Part shown: positions 44,890 to 54,157 of the stretch, in pieces
Layout of the letters: each line of letters begins with the position of its first letter
How positions within the stretch are numbered: position 1 is the stretch's first letter
Assembly (NCBI GenBank): GCA_942492625.1
Contig: CALOFM010000029.1
Span: 15,618 to 79,617, forward strand
DNA from: Thiosymbion sp942492625
Lineage (GTDB): Bacteria > Pseudomonadota > Gammaproteobacteria > Chromatiales > Chromatiaceae
Direction of reading: 5' to 3'
Length of the DNA: 64,000 nucleotides
Notes under the pieces: model-generated
What the model was told of the DNA's origin: nothing
Databases searched by the model: none
Seen by the model: only the letters and a program-made list of their open reading frames with translations
Program-made: the position numbers and the translations under genes

Positions 44890-45903
44890 TTACCTTTCAG
44901 CCAAAGGATCCGGGAATTTCCAGGTACCGTCTATCACCTCTTCCCTTGGAAGGTACATCCGAACAATATAATTCCAGCCATTGGAGATGTGTAAATAGTT
45001 CTCCCGATGTGGGTCGCCGCCAAAGTGCAAGGTGAAGCTTCCGTCCGCATTGGGCTTTGCCGTGAGATTGTTCAGGGAGTAGCCACCATAGGGGTTCTTC
45101 TCAAAAAAGCCTTCAGCATTGTAGACGCTGATGGACCAGAATCCATCGACCGGGACATCCTTGACGGTCAGAGAATACTGGGTTTTTCCGTCGTTTTTTT
45201 CCGGGTAGATTACAAGGAACATCACAGCGCCAGGTGGTCCGCCTCCCCAGCCGCCGGCCGTTCCGATGAGATGCCTGACCGGGTCCACTTCCGCCCTGGT
45301 ACCAAACATCTTTCTGCTGTCCGGCACAAACGGCCCCAGGCCATGAATGGCCTTGCGCAGTTCTGCCAGGCGGTCCTGATCCCAGTCAGGCACGTCGAGG
45401 ACCCCGGGACTTTCCTGCGAGACAGTGACCTTGTCCTGCAGTGCGTTTGCCGCCTTCACATCTGCAGGCTCATCCGGGTTCACCAGCGTGCGAACATTGA
45501 CATGGACATATCTTGTACCGACGTTTTCCATGTTCAGGCGATAGGCGCCCGGTCTGGTCGTATCGTAGACGATGTAGTGGTCCTGATTGATGACGCGGAT
45601 CGACTGGAAGCGGTCAGCGTGTGCCGGCAGCGTAATGGTCACAGGGGAGGTGAGATCAAAGACGCCATAGGAATACAACGTGTCGCGGTTGGCCCTGACA
45701 ACCGGCTGCTGATCGATGTCCACGGGTTCGCGCAGGTGCGTGAGTTTTCCGAAATAGCCCGCCGCTTGTCGTTTCTGCAGATAAAAATCGGTTTCAGCCC
45801 GGACAAAGTTGTCGACGGTGACGGGCTCGGCCGCAAACACTAACGTCGGTGAGACTGTGAAAGCCGCGAGCATCGTCAAACAGATCGACATGCATGGTTT
45901 CAA
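44890..45903 (-). CDS. Exported DUF1254/DUF1214 protein, short form
   Basis: A 337-residue exported protein (signal LTMLAAFTVSPTLVFA). The N-terminal part has VVRANRDTLYSYGVFDLTSP, the DUF1254 hallmark, and the C-terminal part has VPVDGFWSISVYNAEGFFEKNP and a closing WNYIVRMYLPREEVIDGTW, the DUF1214 hallmark. Function of the family is unknown; members are periplasmic. A TTG start at 45903 has AGGAG at good spacing, better than the internal ATG at 45891. Confidence 0.82.
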   Translation of the reverse strand: MKPCMSICLTMLAAFTVSPTLVFAAEPVTVDNFVRAETDFYLQKRQAAGYFGKLTHLREPVDIDQQPVVRANRDTLYSYGVFDLTSPVTITLPAHADRFQSIRVINQDHYIVYDTTRPGAYRLNMENVGTRYVHVNVRTLVNPDEPADVKAANALQDKVTVSQESPGVLDVPDWDQDRLAELRKAIHGLGPFVPDSRKMFGTRAEVDPVRHLIGTAGGWGGGPPGAVMFLVIYPEKNDGKTQYSLTVKDVPVDGFWSISVYNAEGFFEKNPYGGYSLNNLTAKPNADGSFTLHFGGDPHRENYLHISNGWNYIVRMYLPREEVIDGTWKFPDPLAER

Positions 45904-45925
45904 TGGATTGGTCTCCTGACTCTTC

Positions 45926-46993
45926 TCATTTCACCGGCTGGGCCTGCGGAAACACCCAGCTCCCGTCGATGACCTCTTTGCGGGGGCGGTACTGGCGCGC
46001 GGAATAATTCCAGCCGGCCGGCGTGAACAGGCAGTTCGCCGTGTCCTGCGTGCAGCCGCCGAACTGGATCGTGTACGAACCGTCCGGGTCCCGCTTGGCG
46101 GTGACGCCGTTGATCGAGTACGCGTTGAGCGGGTTTTTCTCGAAGAATCCCTTTGCGTTGTAGACGCTGATCGACCAGAACCCGTCAACCGGCGCGTCCT
46201 TCACCGTGAGCTTGTGGATGGTGCTGCCGTCGTTGGCCTTGAGAAACACGACCTTGTAGACCGCCGCTTCCGGTGGATTGAGGCCCCAGCTGGTGGCCGT
46301 GGCCATCAGGTGGAAGACCGGATCGACGTCGTTCCTGTTCGCGCCCATCCGCCGCTCCGTGGTCCCGCCGCTCATCGCCGCCAGTGCAGCGAGGTGATCG
46401 CGGATATTGCCCAGCGAGACCGGATCCCAGTTCGGCACCTCGAACGTGCCGCTGCCCGCCTGCTTGACCTCGATCCTGTCCTGCAGCGCGTTGGCGGCCT
46501 TGATATCCGTTGGGTCGTTGAAATCGGCGAAGGTGCGGATCACTACCAGGATGTAGCGCGTGCCCGCCTGCGTCCTGTCGAACGTGGAGGTGACCGGCGC
46601 GTAGACCACCGGCGGCGCGTAGTGGTCCTCGGTGATGACCATCACCGACATGAAGCGCTTGCCGGTGTCGGGCAGCGCGATCGTGACCGAACCGGCGTCG
46701 AGGTCGAATACGCCCGCGGAGTACAGTGTGTCGCGGTTCATGCGCACGACCACCTGCTTCTCGATCGGCGTCGGCGCACGATAGTGGAAGAGCTTGCCGA
46801 ACCCGCCGAGCTTGACCGTGTTGCCGAAATAGCGGTCGGTCTCGGCGCGCGTGAAGTTCTTGACGGTAACCGGCACGGTCTTCTCACCCTCGGCGGACTT
46901 GCCCGACCCGTCTTGTTGCGCGCAAAGCGGAGACGCAGCCATGGCAAGCACAATCGTCAGGGCCAGAAGCTTGGTCGTGGACCCCGAATTCAT
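45926..46993 (-). CDS. Exported DUF1254/DUF1214 protein, short form
   Basis: A 355-residue paralogue of the downstream gene. The signal peptide is LLALTIVLAMAASPLCAQ. DUF1254: VVVRMNRDTLYSAGVFDLDAG. DUF1214: APVDGFWSISVYNAKGFFEKN, ending WNYSARQYRPRKEVIDGSW. CTQDTANC near the end could form a disulfide. It lies 22 bp upstream of its paralogue, consistent with tandem duplication and joint transcription. Confidence 0.85.
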   Translation of the reverse strand: MNSGSTTKLLALTIVLAMAASPLCAQQDGSGKSAEGEKTVPVTVKNFTRAETDRYFGNTVKLGGFGKLFHYRAPTPIEKQVVVRMNRDTLYSAGVFDLDAGSVTIALPDTGKRFMSVMVITEDHYAPPVVYAPVTSTFDRTQAGTRYILVVIRTFADFNDPTDIKAANALQDRIEVKQAGSGTFEVPNWDPVSLGNIRDHLAALAAMSGGTTERRMGANRNDVDPVFHLMATATSWGLNPPEAAVYKVVFLKANDGSTIHKLTVKDAPVDGFWSISVYNAKGFFEKNPLNAYSINGVTAKRDPDGSYTIQFGGCTQDTANCLFTPAGWNYSARQYRPRKEVIDGSWVFPQAQPVK

Positions 46994-47028
46994 GAGACCC
47001 CTCCTATTGTCTTCTCACTCGGTACTGC

Positions 47029-47538
47029 TTAATGTCTGGAATCACCGGGTTGCAACCTGCCTGGCTCGGTAATCTGAGTAATACCGATCTGCCACATGTC
47101 ATGGGCCGCGCCGCGCACCTTACCCGGCGGTTCGGGCATTTCCAGGATCCAGGGCCCCTCCGCGAGGTCGATGAAAGGCAGCACATAGGGTGTGGTGGCG
47201 TTGTAGGTCAGGCCGCCGAGCTTGTCCTTGTAGCTCTCCACGAAGACGATCTGCCCATTCTCGGCACCAAGCCCCTTTTCGTGGGCGTAACGCCACTGCG
47301 CCATGCTCACCAGCGGGATCGACCAGATATAGGCCTGCACCGCCCGCTGGAAGTCCATCTCGTCAAAGAGCTTTTCGACGGTCGCGTCGGTGGGGTAACC
47401 ATTGATGAAGGCGTGGGTGAATTCGAGCTTGCCGATGCGGGTGTCGAGGGTTTCGGCCTGTACGCTGACAACGCATACCAGCGCGATGATGGCGGCAAGC
47501 AAAGCCCGAAACGTGTGTCTTGTGTTCGATGCTCTCAT
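47029..47538 (-). pseudogene. DUF1254 protein, N-terminal half only
   Basis: A 169-residue exported frame (signal ALLAAIIALVCVVSVQA). It matches the N-terminal half of the longer DUF1254 paralogues (FDEMDFQRAVQAYIWSIPLVSMAQW; AAHDMWQIGITQI) but stops after EPGRLQPGDSRH, before the DUF1214 domain. It is either a truncated gene or a single-domain product. No frame downstream continues it. Confidence 0.65.
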
Positions 47539-47569
47539 AGTGCTTTGCCTCCTGTTGGATTTCCGGAAC

Positions 47570-47670
47570 TCAGTTGAGTTTCACCAAGTCATCCGGTTTC
47601 CAGGTCTTGTCAAAGTAGGCCTTCCCCGGACTGTAGAGCCGTAGGATCATGAAGTAGCCTTCGCGCTTAC
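47570..47670 (-). pseudogene. DUF1214 C-terminal remnant
   Basis: The minus strand reads GYFMILRLYSPGKAYFDKTW then KPDDLVKLN and a stop, the typical end of a long DUF1214 protein. Nothing upstream encodes the rest. It lies between the N-terminal half gene and the intact 466-residue paralogue. Confidence 0.7.
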
Positions 47671-47673
47671 TGG

Positions 47674-49074
47674 TCACTTGGCCATCTGAATTCCCGGCGG
47701 CTCCCACTCACGGGTCAGGATCGCCGGATCTGGTGAATACTCGCGCAGCACGACATAGAAGCTGCCATTTGGCGCCGGTAACCAGTTCGCCCGCTCCTTC
47801 TCGTCTTTGGGCTGCTCAGCGCTGATCGTGATGGTCACCGAGCCGTCTTTGGCAATTACCAGGCCCTCGGTACGGTCGCCGATCGCCCAGCGGTCGATTG
47901 GGTTTTCGATGTAGCGGCGGGTCTTCGAATCGTACATCGTCAGGGACCAGAAGGCTTTGACCGGCGGCGGCGTCTTCAGACTCAGCTTGTAAAGGTGATC
48001 GCCGGAAAGTGGTGCGCCGTCACCGTCGAAGTAGCCGACGTGGTAGGTGCTGACCTCCTTCTGGCTGTAAAGCAGCCCCATCATTGCCAGGCCGGCATGA
48101 TTGACCGGCTGATCGCTCATGTCGGCTTCCAGGATGGCCTCAACCCAGCCGTTTACTTTCCGGGCAAAGGTTTTCGTGCGCGCAGTGACGATGGCGTGGG
48201 CATCTTTGGCAGCCCGCGTTAGTCCATTGCGGACGGCAGGATCGAGTGCGTCCCAGTCAAACTTCTGTTCAGGATGGAGGTCTACCTCACGCATCAGGTT
48301 AATCAAGATCGCGTCGCCAGGTTGCGGCGGGTTGCGCCGCAATATCTCATTGAGTGTCGTGAAAAACTTCCGGGCATCCGCCAGGTCCTCACGGCCGAAA
48401 ATCGGATAATTGGCCGGATCGATTTTCTGTGGTTGGGGCTTTTCGACACCATACTGACTGAGCGGAATGAGCGATGTCTTGTCTTGCAGCGCGTTGGCCG
48501 CGACCAGATCAGCGGGTTTTCCATCGACCGCATATCGACCTATCGTCCAAACCATCGGGGTTCGAACCTCGACGCGTTGCACGCCCTCCGGCAGAACGCC
48601 TTTCCAACCCGGCGCTACCAGCGCGACGTCACCTCCTTTGAACCCTATTGTGTCCCATGAGATGCTTGCGTTCATATTGTGGTAGATGTCGCCGATAGGA
48701 AACCAATAATTCCGCTCCCCCATGTCGGGGATGCGAATCACCATCGGCTCGTAGCTGAGATCAAGGAAGGCACGGTTGTAAATCGTGTCGTTGTTTGGCG
48801 TCACGACCCAATCGTCCTTGGGGGTGACCAATTTCCGCGAAAAATTGAACTGGTTCAGCGTGACAGTATGGCCCCGCTTGGGATCCAGGGTCCCTTCATA
48901 AAACGTTCGATACAGATCCATGACCGGATAGCCATAGATGTAAGTCTGAACTCCGATTGAGTAGGCCAGGTCTTCACGCGCCTTATCGCCATTGTCCGCC
49001 GCCTGCGCCTGCACTGCCGCCAGCATGACGACAGCACATGCGAAGCTGAATATGGATGTCGTTTTTTGGTTCAT
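47674..49074 (-). CDS. Exported DUF1254/DUF1214 protein, long form
   Basis: A 466-residue protein with a signal peptide (FACAVVMLAAVQAQA). DUF1254: IGVQTYIYGYPVMDLYRTF and VVTPNNDTIYNRAFLDLS. DUF1214: PPPVKAFWSLTMYDSKTRRYIEN and APNGSFYVVLREYSPDPAIL. It belongs to a different branch from its neighbours, with a long middle helical region (about 220-320). Complete. Confidence 0.88.
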   Translation of the reverse strand: MNQKTTSIFSFACAVVMLAAVQAQAADNGDKAREDLAYSIGVQTYIYGYPVMDLYRTFYEGTLDPKRGHTVTLNQFNFSRKLVTPKDDWVVTPNNDTIYNRAFLDLSYEPMVIRIPDMGERNYWFPIGDIYHNMNASISWDTIGFKGGDVALVAPGWKGVLPEGVQRVEVRTPMVWTIGRYAVDGKPADLVAANALQDKTSLIPLSQYGVEKPQPQKIDPANYPIFGREDLADARKFFTTLNEILRRNPPQPGDAILINLMREVDLHPEQKFDWDALDPAVRNGLTRAAKDAHAIVTARTKTFARKVNGWVEAILEADMSDQPVNHAGLAMMGLLYSQKEVSTYHVGYFDGDGAPLSGDHLYKLSLKTPPPVKAFWSLTMYDSKTRRYIENPIDRWAIGDRTEGLVIAKDGSVTITISAEQPKDEKERANWLPAPNGSFYVVLREYSPDPAILTREWEPPGIQMAK

Positions 49075-49127
49075 TCGATTCCCCTTTTGAAATTCTTAAG
49101 ACGAATGTTCACCGTGAACACAATTGT

Positions 49128-50639
49128 TTATTTGCCGTACTTCGCAAAATCCACCTCCTCGACGGGCGGCAACTTCCAACTCTGGTCGAAGAACGGTTCA
49201 GTTGGACCATAGAAGCGGAAGTAGGGGAACCAGGCTCGGCCAGGCACGGACTTGATCCAGTTGTTTTCCCAGCCCTTGGGTGCTTCTGGACCGATAAATA
49301 TGGGCGTCGAGCCGTCGGGGTTGGTTTTGACCCCCTCATGCACGGATCCGCGCTCGGCCCGCTGCTGGTCGCTGGTGATCAATCCGCGGGTGTCCACATC
49401 GTAAACGGTGACCGCCCAGAACAGCTTGACCGGCGGGTTCGCAGGTACGTTGATCACGTAGGAACGATCACCCGCGAGTGCGCGGCCTTTGGTGTCCAGG
49501 AACATGCCCCCGTAACCCATGCCGAAACCCGGCTTGGGGAAAGACATCCGCTCGGACGTCGTACAGGCTTCATAGGTATAGCGTGCACGCGGGTCGAACC
49601 GGTCGTAATACTTTGTACGTTGGGTGTTCTCCATGGCATCGCCGGGCTCAGCGCCTTCGACGCGTCCCAGGATCAGGCGCTAGCCATCGTCGCGCAGCAC
49701 GCCGGGCAAACGCTCGCGGAAGACCATGTTCTTGGCCATCGCTTCACCGACGACCACGGCGTCGGCCATGATCTTCTTCTGGCGTTCGGTCGGCTTGAAC
49801 GGTTTACCCTTTTCAATTCCCATCTCCTTGAGAAAGTACATAAAGAAGCGATCGCGCTCTTCGACCGGTTCTTCCTGCAGGATGGCATGAAGCATCTCCC
49901 AGTATTTCATGCCGCGCGGCTGATAGTTCCGCCCAGGCTTGTTATCGGCCGGAATAATGGTCACAGCTTTGGGCGTTTCGCCGTTGTAGTAAAACTTGAT
50001 CTGACTGATGACCTGGTCGCGTTCTTCCGCGGGCATTGTGAGGCGAATCAGGGACCAGAAGTTGTTGGTTTTGGACTCGATGTACTTGGCGCCCTCGATG
50101 TAAGGAATCTCGGTCTCCGGCGTTTCGGGACCGGTGATCACCCAGGTGCCACCGTTCCCCGCGAAGGGGCCGAACATGCCGAAATCCGCCAGGCCGCGCT
50201 GCCAGAAGTCGATGCCAAGTCCGATCACCGCGCCAGGCGGGATCTCGAGTACAGCCGCCTTGTCCTTGACGTTGGTCCAGGGGATCAGGTACGGAGTCGA
50301 TTCGTTTGCCGTGAGGATCAGGGAACGGTCGTTGAACTGGGTCAGGTAGACCATCTGGTTCGGCTTCATGTCGTAGAGGTCGAGATAAGACTGCCGCCAC
50401 TGCGCCTGCCCGACGATGGGCAACGACCAAAGGTAGGTCTGCACCGCGCGGTGGTAGTCCATCTCGTAATAAAGCTTCTCTGACGTCTGCTCGGTGGGGA
50501 CGCCGTGATCGAACGTCAGTTCACCGATGTGGGTTTTCACCTTGTTCGGGAACTTATCTTCCTGTGCCTGCGCCTGTACGCCCCACGTTAAGACGCTGGC
50601 ACAAAAAAAAGCGCCTGCTATTTTCAGAAATCGTTTCAT
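49128..50639 (-). pseudogene. Exported DUF1254/DUF1214 protein interrupted by an in-frame TAG
   Basis: From ATG 50639 (signal ASVLTWGVQAQA) to 49128 is one frame of 503 codons with a TAG at 49680-49682. The close paralogue at 50669-52216 reads RQNNWRMILGG where this one reads RDDG-stop-RLILGR, so the lost residue is almost certainly Trp (TGG to TAG). Both sides are otherwise intact: KFYYNGETPKAVTIIPAD before, RFDPRARYTYEACTTSERM after. A recent inactivation or a base error. Confidence 0.85.
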
Positions 50640-50668
50640 GGTGATTGCCTTTATTTCGTTAGGGATGA

Positions 50669-52216
50669 TCACTTTGTATACGTCGAAAAATCCTTAACTT
50701 TGTTGATCGTCGGAAACTTGTATTGGTCATTGAAGAACTCGGCTTTGGCACCGTATGCGCGCATGTAGGGGAACCAGCCACGGCCCGGGATGGTTTGCAC
50801 ATGGTTGGCTTCCCAGCCCTTGGGCGGAGAGTCGGAGCCGAGCAGCATGTAATAGGACCCATCGGCGTTCTTTCTGAGTCCCTCGGTCTTGCTGCCCATC
50901 GTCGCCTTGCCGCCGGCCGCACCCTTGCGATTGTCGATCAGGCAGCGGGTGTCGGTGTCATAGATGACAATCGACCAGAACAGCTCCGCAGGTACGTCTT
51001 TCTCGATGCGGGTCACATAGTTGTTCGCACCTTGCAAACGTTCGCCTTTCTCGTCCTCGAACTTGCCGATGTATGCCTGGGCCTTGCCCGGCATGGGGAT
51101 AGTCATGGCGGGTGAGGTGGTGACCGCCTCGTATCCGTAGCGTGCGCGCGGATCAAAGATGTCGTAGTCGCGCATGCGCTGATCATTTTTGATCCCTTCG
51201 CCCCATTTTCCTCCGAGAATCATGCGCCAGTTGTTCTGGCGCAGCACGCCCTCAAGCCGCTCGTTGAACACGAGGGTTTTGGCCATCAGTTCACCGACCT
51301 TGGCGCCGTCTTCGAGGACTTTCCGCTGCCGCTCGGTAGGCTTGAAGGGCTTTCCTTTTTCGATGCCCAACTCCTTCAACCAGTACATGAACAGGCGGTC
51401 GCGTTCTCCGACCACCTCGTCGTTAATGCCGACATGCAGCATTTCCCAGAAGGCCAGGCCACGGGGCTGGTACTGGGCGGTAAATTTGTCCTCGCCGTCG
51501 ATGATCTTGATGGCAGGTTTCTCTCCGTCGTTGTACAGACGGAGCTTAGCGCTCAGGGCCTTCACTTCTTCAGGCGTTCCAATGGCACGCAGCACGAAGA
51601 ACACGCGGTCGGTGATAACGCGATGGACACGTTGACCGTCAGCCGGATCCGGCACCCTGTCCGCCGGCGTGTTCGGACCGACGATGACATGGGTTCCGCC
51701 ATTTCCGTCGTTCGGACCGAACACCCCCACGTCACTGGGACTCTGCTGCCACATGTCGTCGATCATGCCGACAAAAAGACCTTTGGGAATTTCCAATATG
51801 ACCGCAGCGTCCCGTGTGTTGGCAAAGCCAAAGAAGTAATCGGTGGTTTCATTGGCGGTCAGGATGCCGCGCCGTTCGTTGAAGCGGGTAACAGATACCA
51901 GCGTGTTATAGCCGTAATTCGGGTAATTTTCTGTGTAGGCCTCGTGCCAACGGGTCATACCAACCAGGGGGATGCCCCAGAGGTAAAGTTGGGATGCCCG
52001 CTGGTGGTCCATCAGGTCGTAGATTTTTTCGGCCTCGCCCACCGCCGGAAAGCTGTGATCAAGCTTAAAATCGCCAAAAAAGGTATTCACGGTACCCGTC
52101 ACCGGCATCAGGTTCTGAAACTCTGTTTCACTCTGCTGTGCCGCTTTGGCCTGTACGCCCGACCACACGACCACTGCACACACGAAGGCGGACAGTGCAT
52201 TTAGTTTTCTAAGCAT
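50669..52216 (-). CDS. Exported DUF1254/DUF1214 protein, long form
   Basis: A 515-residue exported protein (signal LSAFVCAVVVWSGVQAKA). DUF1254: MDHQRASQLYLWGIPLVGMT; a WQQSPSDVGVFGPNDGNGGT loop; DUF1214: PAELFWSIVIYDTDTRCLIDN and WFPYMRAYGAKAEFFNDQY. It is intact and is the best model for its amber-interrupted paralogue downstream. It follows the glycine-zipper gene by 66 bp. Confidence 0.9.
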   Translation of the reverse strand: MLRKLNALSAFVCAVVVWSGVQAKAAQQSETEFQNLMPVTGTVNTFFGDFKLDHSFPAVGEAEKIYDLMDHQRASQLYLWGIPLVGMTRWHEAYTENYPNYGYNTLVSVTRFNERRGILTANETTDYFFGFANTRDAAVILEIPKGLFVGMIDDMWQQSPSDVGVFGPNDGNGGTHVIVGPNTPADRVPDPADGQRVHRVITDRVFFVLRAIGTPEEVKALSAKLRLYNDGEKPAIKIIDGEDKFTAQYQPRGLAFWEMLHVGINDEVVGERDRLFMYWLKELGIEKGKPFKPTERQRKVLEDGAKVGELMAKTLVFNERLEGVLRQNNWRMILGGKWGEGIKNDQRMRDYDIFDPRARYGYEAVTTSPAMTIPMPGKAQAYIGKFEDEKGERLQGANNYVTRIEKDVPAELFWSIVIYDTDTRCLIDNRKGAAGGKATMGSKTEGLRKNADGSYYMLLGSDSPPKGWEANHVQTIPGRGWFPYMRAYGAKAEFFNDQYKFPTINKVKDFSTYTK

Positions 52217-52282
52217 GAGTCTTTTCCTCTCGGTTCTGTTACCTGTGCCTGCACGGCAATCAGATTTCGTGATTGATGGCTG

Positions 52283-52504
52283 TCAGTCGATAGCGCCGGC
52301 GACACCACCGACCACGGCACCGGCACGGGCGCCGCGTTTGCCGCCGATAATGCCGCCGATAACGGCGCCGCCGATCGCGCCGCCCAGGATGCCTGCCTGT
52401 GCCGGCGGTGCGGGAACCGTCAGATTAACCACCAGGGCCAGCATCACCGCGGCCAGTGCGCCCTTGGCACCAGAAAAAAATAAAGCAACCTGTGACCTGT
52501 TCAT
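52283..52504 (-). CDS. Glycine-zipper exported protein, copy 2
   Basis: A 73-residue protein. The N-terminal helix is a signal or membrane segment (ALAAVMLALVVNLTVPAPPAQA). It is followed by a glycine zipper (GGAIGGAVIGGIIGGKRG, then AGAVVGGVAGA). Such proteins insert into or span membranes. It is closely similar to the 107-residue protein at 53834-54157 but lacks its Arg-rich tail. The start overlaps the MORN-fragment stop (ATGA), as in the other cassette. Confidence 0.75.
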   Translation of the reverse strand: MNRSQVALFFSGAKGALAAVMLALVVNLTVPAPPAQAGILGGAIGGAVIGGIIGGKRGARAGAVVGGVAGAID

Positions 52505-52866
52505 TTTCCACCCCCTTTGCTGCCGCCGGCGACCGGTTGATCGTCGCGCCAGACCTGATGTTCCACGCTGCCGTCGCGCTTTGTGATGACAAACTCGCCA
52601 TTTGCCTTGCCGGCGATCCAGGTTCCCGCAGCGGTGGTACCAGAGAGCGCGGTGTAGACTCCCTTGCCATTGGCCTTGCCGTTCTCGAAGCCGCCCTCAT
52701 AGAGACCGCCATCGACGAACAGCAGGGTGCCCTGGCCATGGCGTTCCCCGGCGCTGAAGCCGCCATGGTACGCGGCGCCGTCAGCGGTGACCTCGAAGCC
52801 CTCACCCTGCGGCACGCCCGCCGACAGATCGCCCTGATAGCGGCTCCCGTCGGCGCCCTGAAAAAA
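52501..52866 (-). pseudogene. 5'-truncated MORN-repeat protein, copy 2
   Basis: About 120 codons of MORN repeats (QGADGSRYQGDLSAGVPQGEG; GLYEGGFENGKANGKGVYT) closely matching the second half of the protein at 54154-54951. The signal peptide and first repeats are missing: upstream of FFQGADG the sequence is a terminator-like hairpin and T-rich DNA. No proper start codon is present. Confidence 0.75.
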
Positions 52867-52884
52867 GGGGACGTTACCCTTTTT
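52862..52884 (-). terminator. Terminator-like hairpin
   Basis: AAAAAGGG (52862-52869) pairs with CCCTTTTT (52877-52884) over a 7-base loop, flanked by A/T runs on both sides, so it could stop transcripts from either strand. It lies 83 bp after the outer-membrane-like gene. A TTTTTTGATTTTTTG-type run follows on the plus strand. Confidence 0.65.
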
Positions 52885-52966
52885 CCTTGTTTTTTGATTT
52901 TTTGTTTTTTGATTGGATAGGCAAAGCGCTACGTGCGCATCATCAAGGGTCTTCCCATCAAGAAGT

Positions 52967-53798
52967 CTACTTGGGAAACAGGAACTGCCAGGTAAAGCCG
53001 ATCTGCCAATCCGGGGCACCGTCGGGCCGGACGACGTTGTAGTACGCCTCCAGCCGAGAGTTGATGGCCTGGTTGCCGACCTTGAAGATGCGGCCGACGC
53101 CGCCACCCACCGGTACGGTCCAGCGGTTGTCCGCGTCCGCCTTCCAATTGGCCGTCAAGACCATGTCACTGATCAGGAACCAGCCGTTGTCAAGGTTGTA
53201 GTTGACGAAGGGCTCGACCAGGAGTTGGCTCACCTCCTTGCGATCCGAGTCGCCGGCGAAGGACCAGAGTTGGCGTCCCAGAATGCCCATAGAGCCCCAC
53301 TTGGGCTGAGTCAGAAAGACCGCGGTCGGCCCGGCGCTCCATTTCTTGCTGCCGAGCTGATCGTTTGTGGCCGTGGGCATCATGATGGACGGGCCGACGC
53401 CCCAGATCACCTTGCCGACCTTCACCGGCGAGAAGAAGGAATAGTTGGTCCCCCATCCAGGGCCGTCTCCCTGGACAGGGTTGGGTATGCCGGGGATGCC
53501 GGTGACCTGTCCGGGGGTCGATCAGCGGTGCGATGACGCGGTTGACCAGGTTCCAGTCGCCGACAGTCACCGGCACTACTGGCTGTATATTGAGGAAGCT
53601 CGCCTCGCCATTGTCCGCCCCGTAATCGAACTGGAACTTGAACGGCAGGCTGATGAGCGAGCTGATGGGATTCTGGACCGCGGAGCGCAGGTCGCCGCCG
53701 CCCTTGTCGTCCTGTGCCTGGGCCATTGTGCCGCCGAGCGTCATGATTGACGCCAGCAACGCGACTACAGCCCTTCTGTTGCGGTGTTTTGTTTCCAA
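52967..53798 (-). pseudogene. Outer-membrane-like (neuromedin-type beta-barrel) protein, frameshifted
   Basis: A TTG start at 53798 with AGAGG upstream leads into a signal peptide (AVVALLASIMTLGGTMAQAQ) and SLPFKFQFDYGADNGEASF, NIQPVVPVTVGDWNLVNRV. The frame breaks at a G5 run (53513-53517); one fewer base restores IDPGQVTGIPGIPNPVQGDG and VKVGKVIWGVGPSIMMPTAT, ending IGFTWQFLFPK. About 276 residues. The alternating pattern and aromatic end fit an outer-membrane beta-barrel; which transporter-like family it belongs to is uncertain. The break may be a homopolymer error. Confidence 0.7.
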
Positions 53799-53833
53799 TT
53801 TGACAACCTCTTGCTTTCGTCGACGTATGTTTG

Positions 53834-54157
53834 TCAGCGGCGACGTCTCAGGCGCCGGCGCTCGTCTTCCAGCCGACGCCGCTCGTAGGTCAGCTCGCGC
53901 CGTTCGTAGTTCCGTGCCGCGCGGCGCCGGTCGCCGGACCGAATCGCGCCGGCGACACCGCCGACAACGGCACCAACTCCCGCACCGCGTCGGCCGCCGA
54001 TGATCCCGCCAAGAACGGCCCCGCCGAGCGCACCGCCCAACAGGCCCGCCTGCGCGGGCGGAACAGGCGCCGCAAGATTGACGGACAAGGCCAATGCCGC
54101 CGCGATAAGTGCACCCTTGGTGATGTTCGAGATTCGCAAGGCTTGTGACCTGTTCAC
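53834..54157 (-). CDS. Glycine-zipper exported protein, copy 1
   Basis: A 107-residue protein: membrane or signal helix (GALIAAALALSVNLAAPVPPAQA), glycine zipper (GGALGGAVLGGIIGGRRG), then a highly charged Arg/Glu-rich tail (YERRELTYERRRLEDERRRL) likely to form a helix. It overlaps the MORN gene stop by ATGA, so the two are translationally coupled. Confidence 0.78.
   Translation of the reverse strand: MNRSQALRISNITKGALIAAALALSVNLAAPVPPAQAGLLGGALGGAVLGGIIGGRRGAGVGAVVGGVAGAIRSGDRRRAARNYERRELTYERRRLEDERRRLRRRR

Noticed and set aside
48540..48580. T-loop-like GGTTCGAACC suggesting a tRNA
   Set aside because: It lies inside an intact DUF1254/DUF1214 gene and no cloverleaf can be formed around it.
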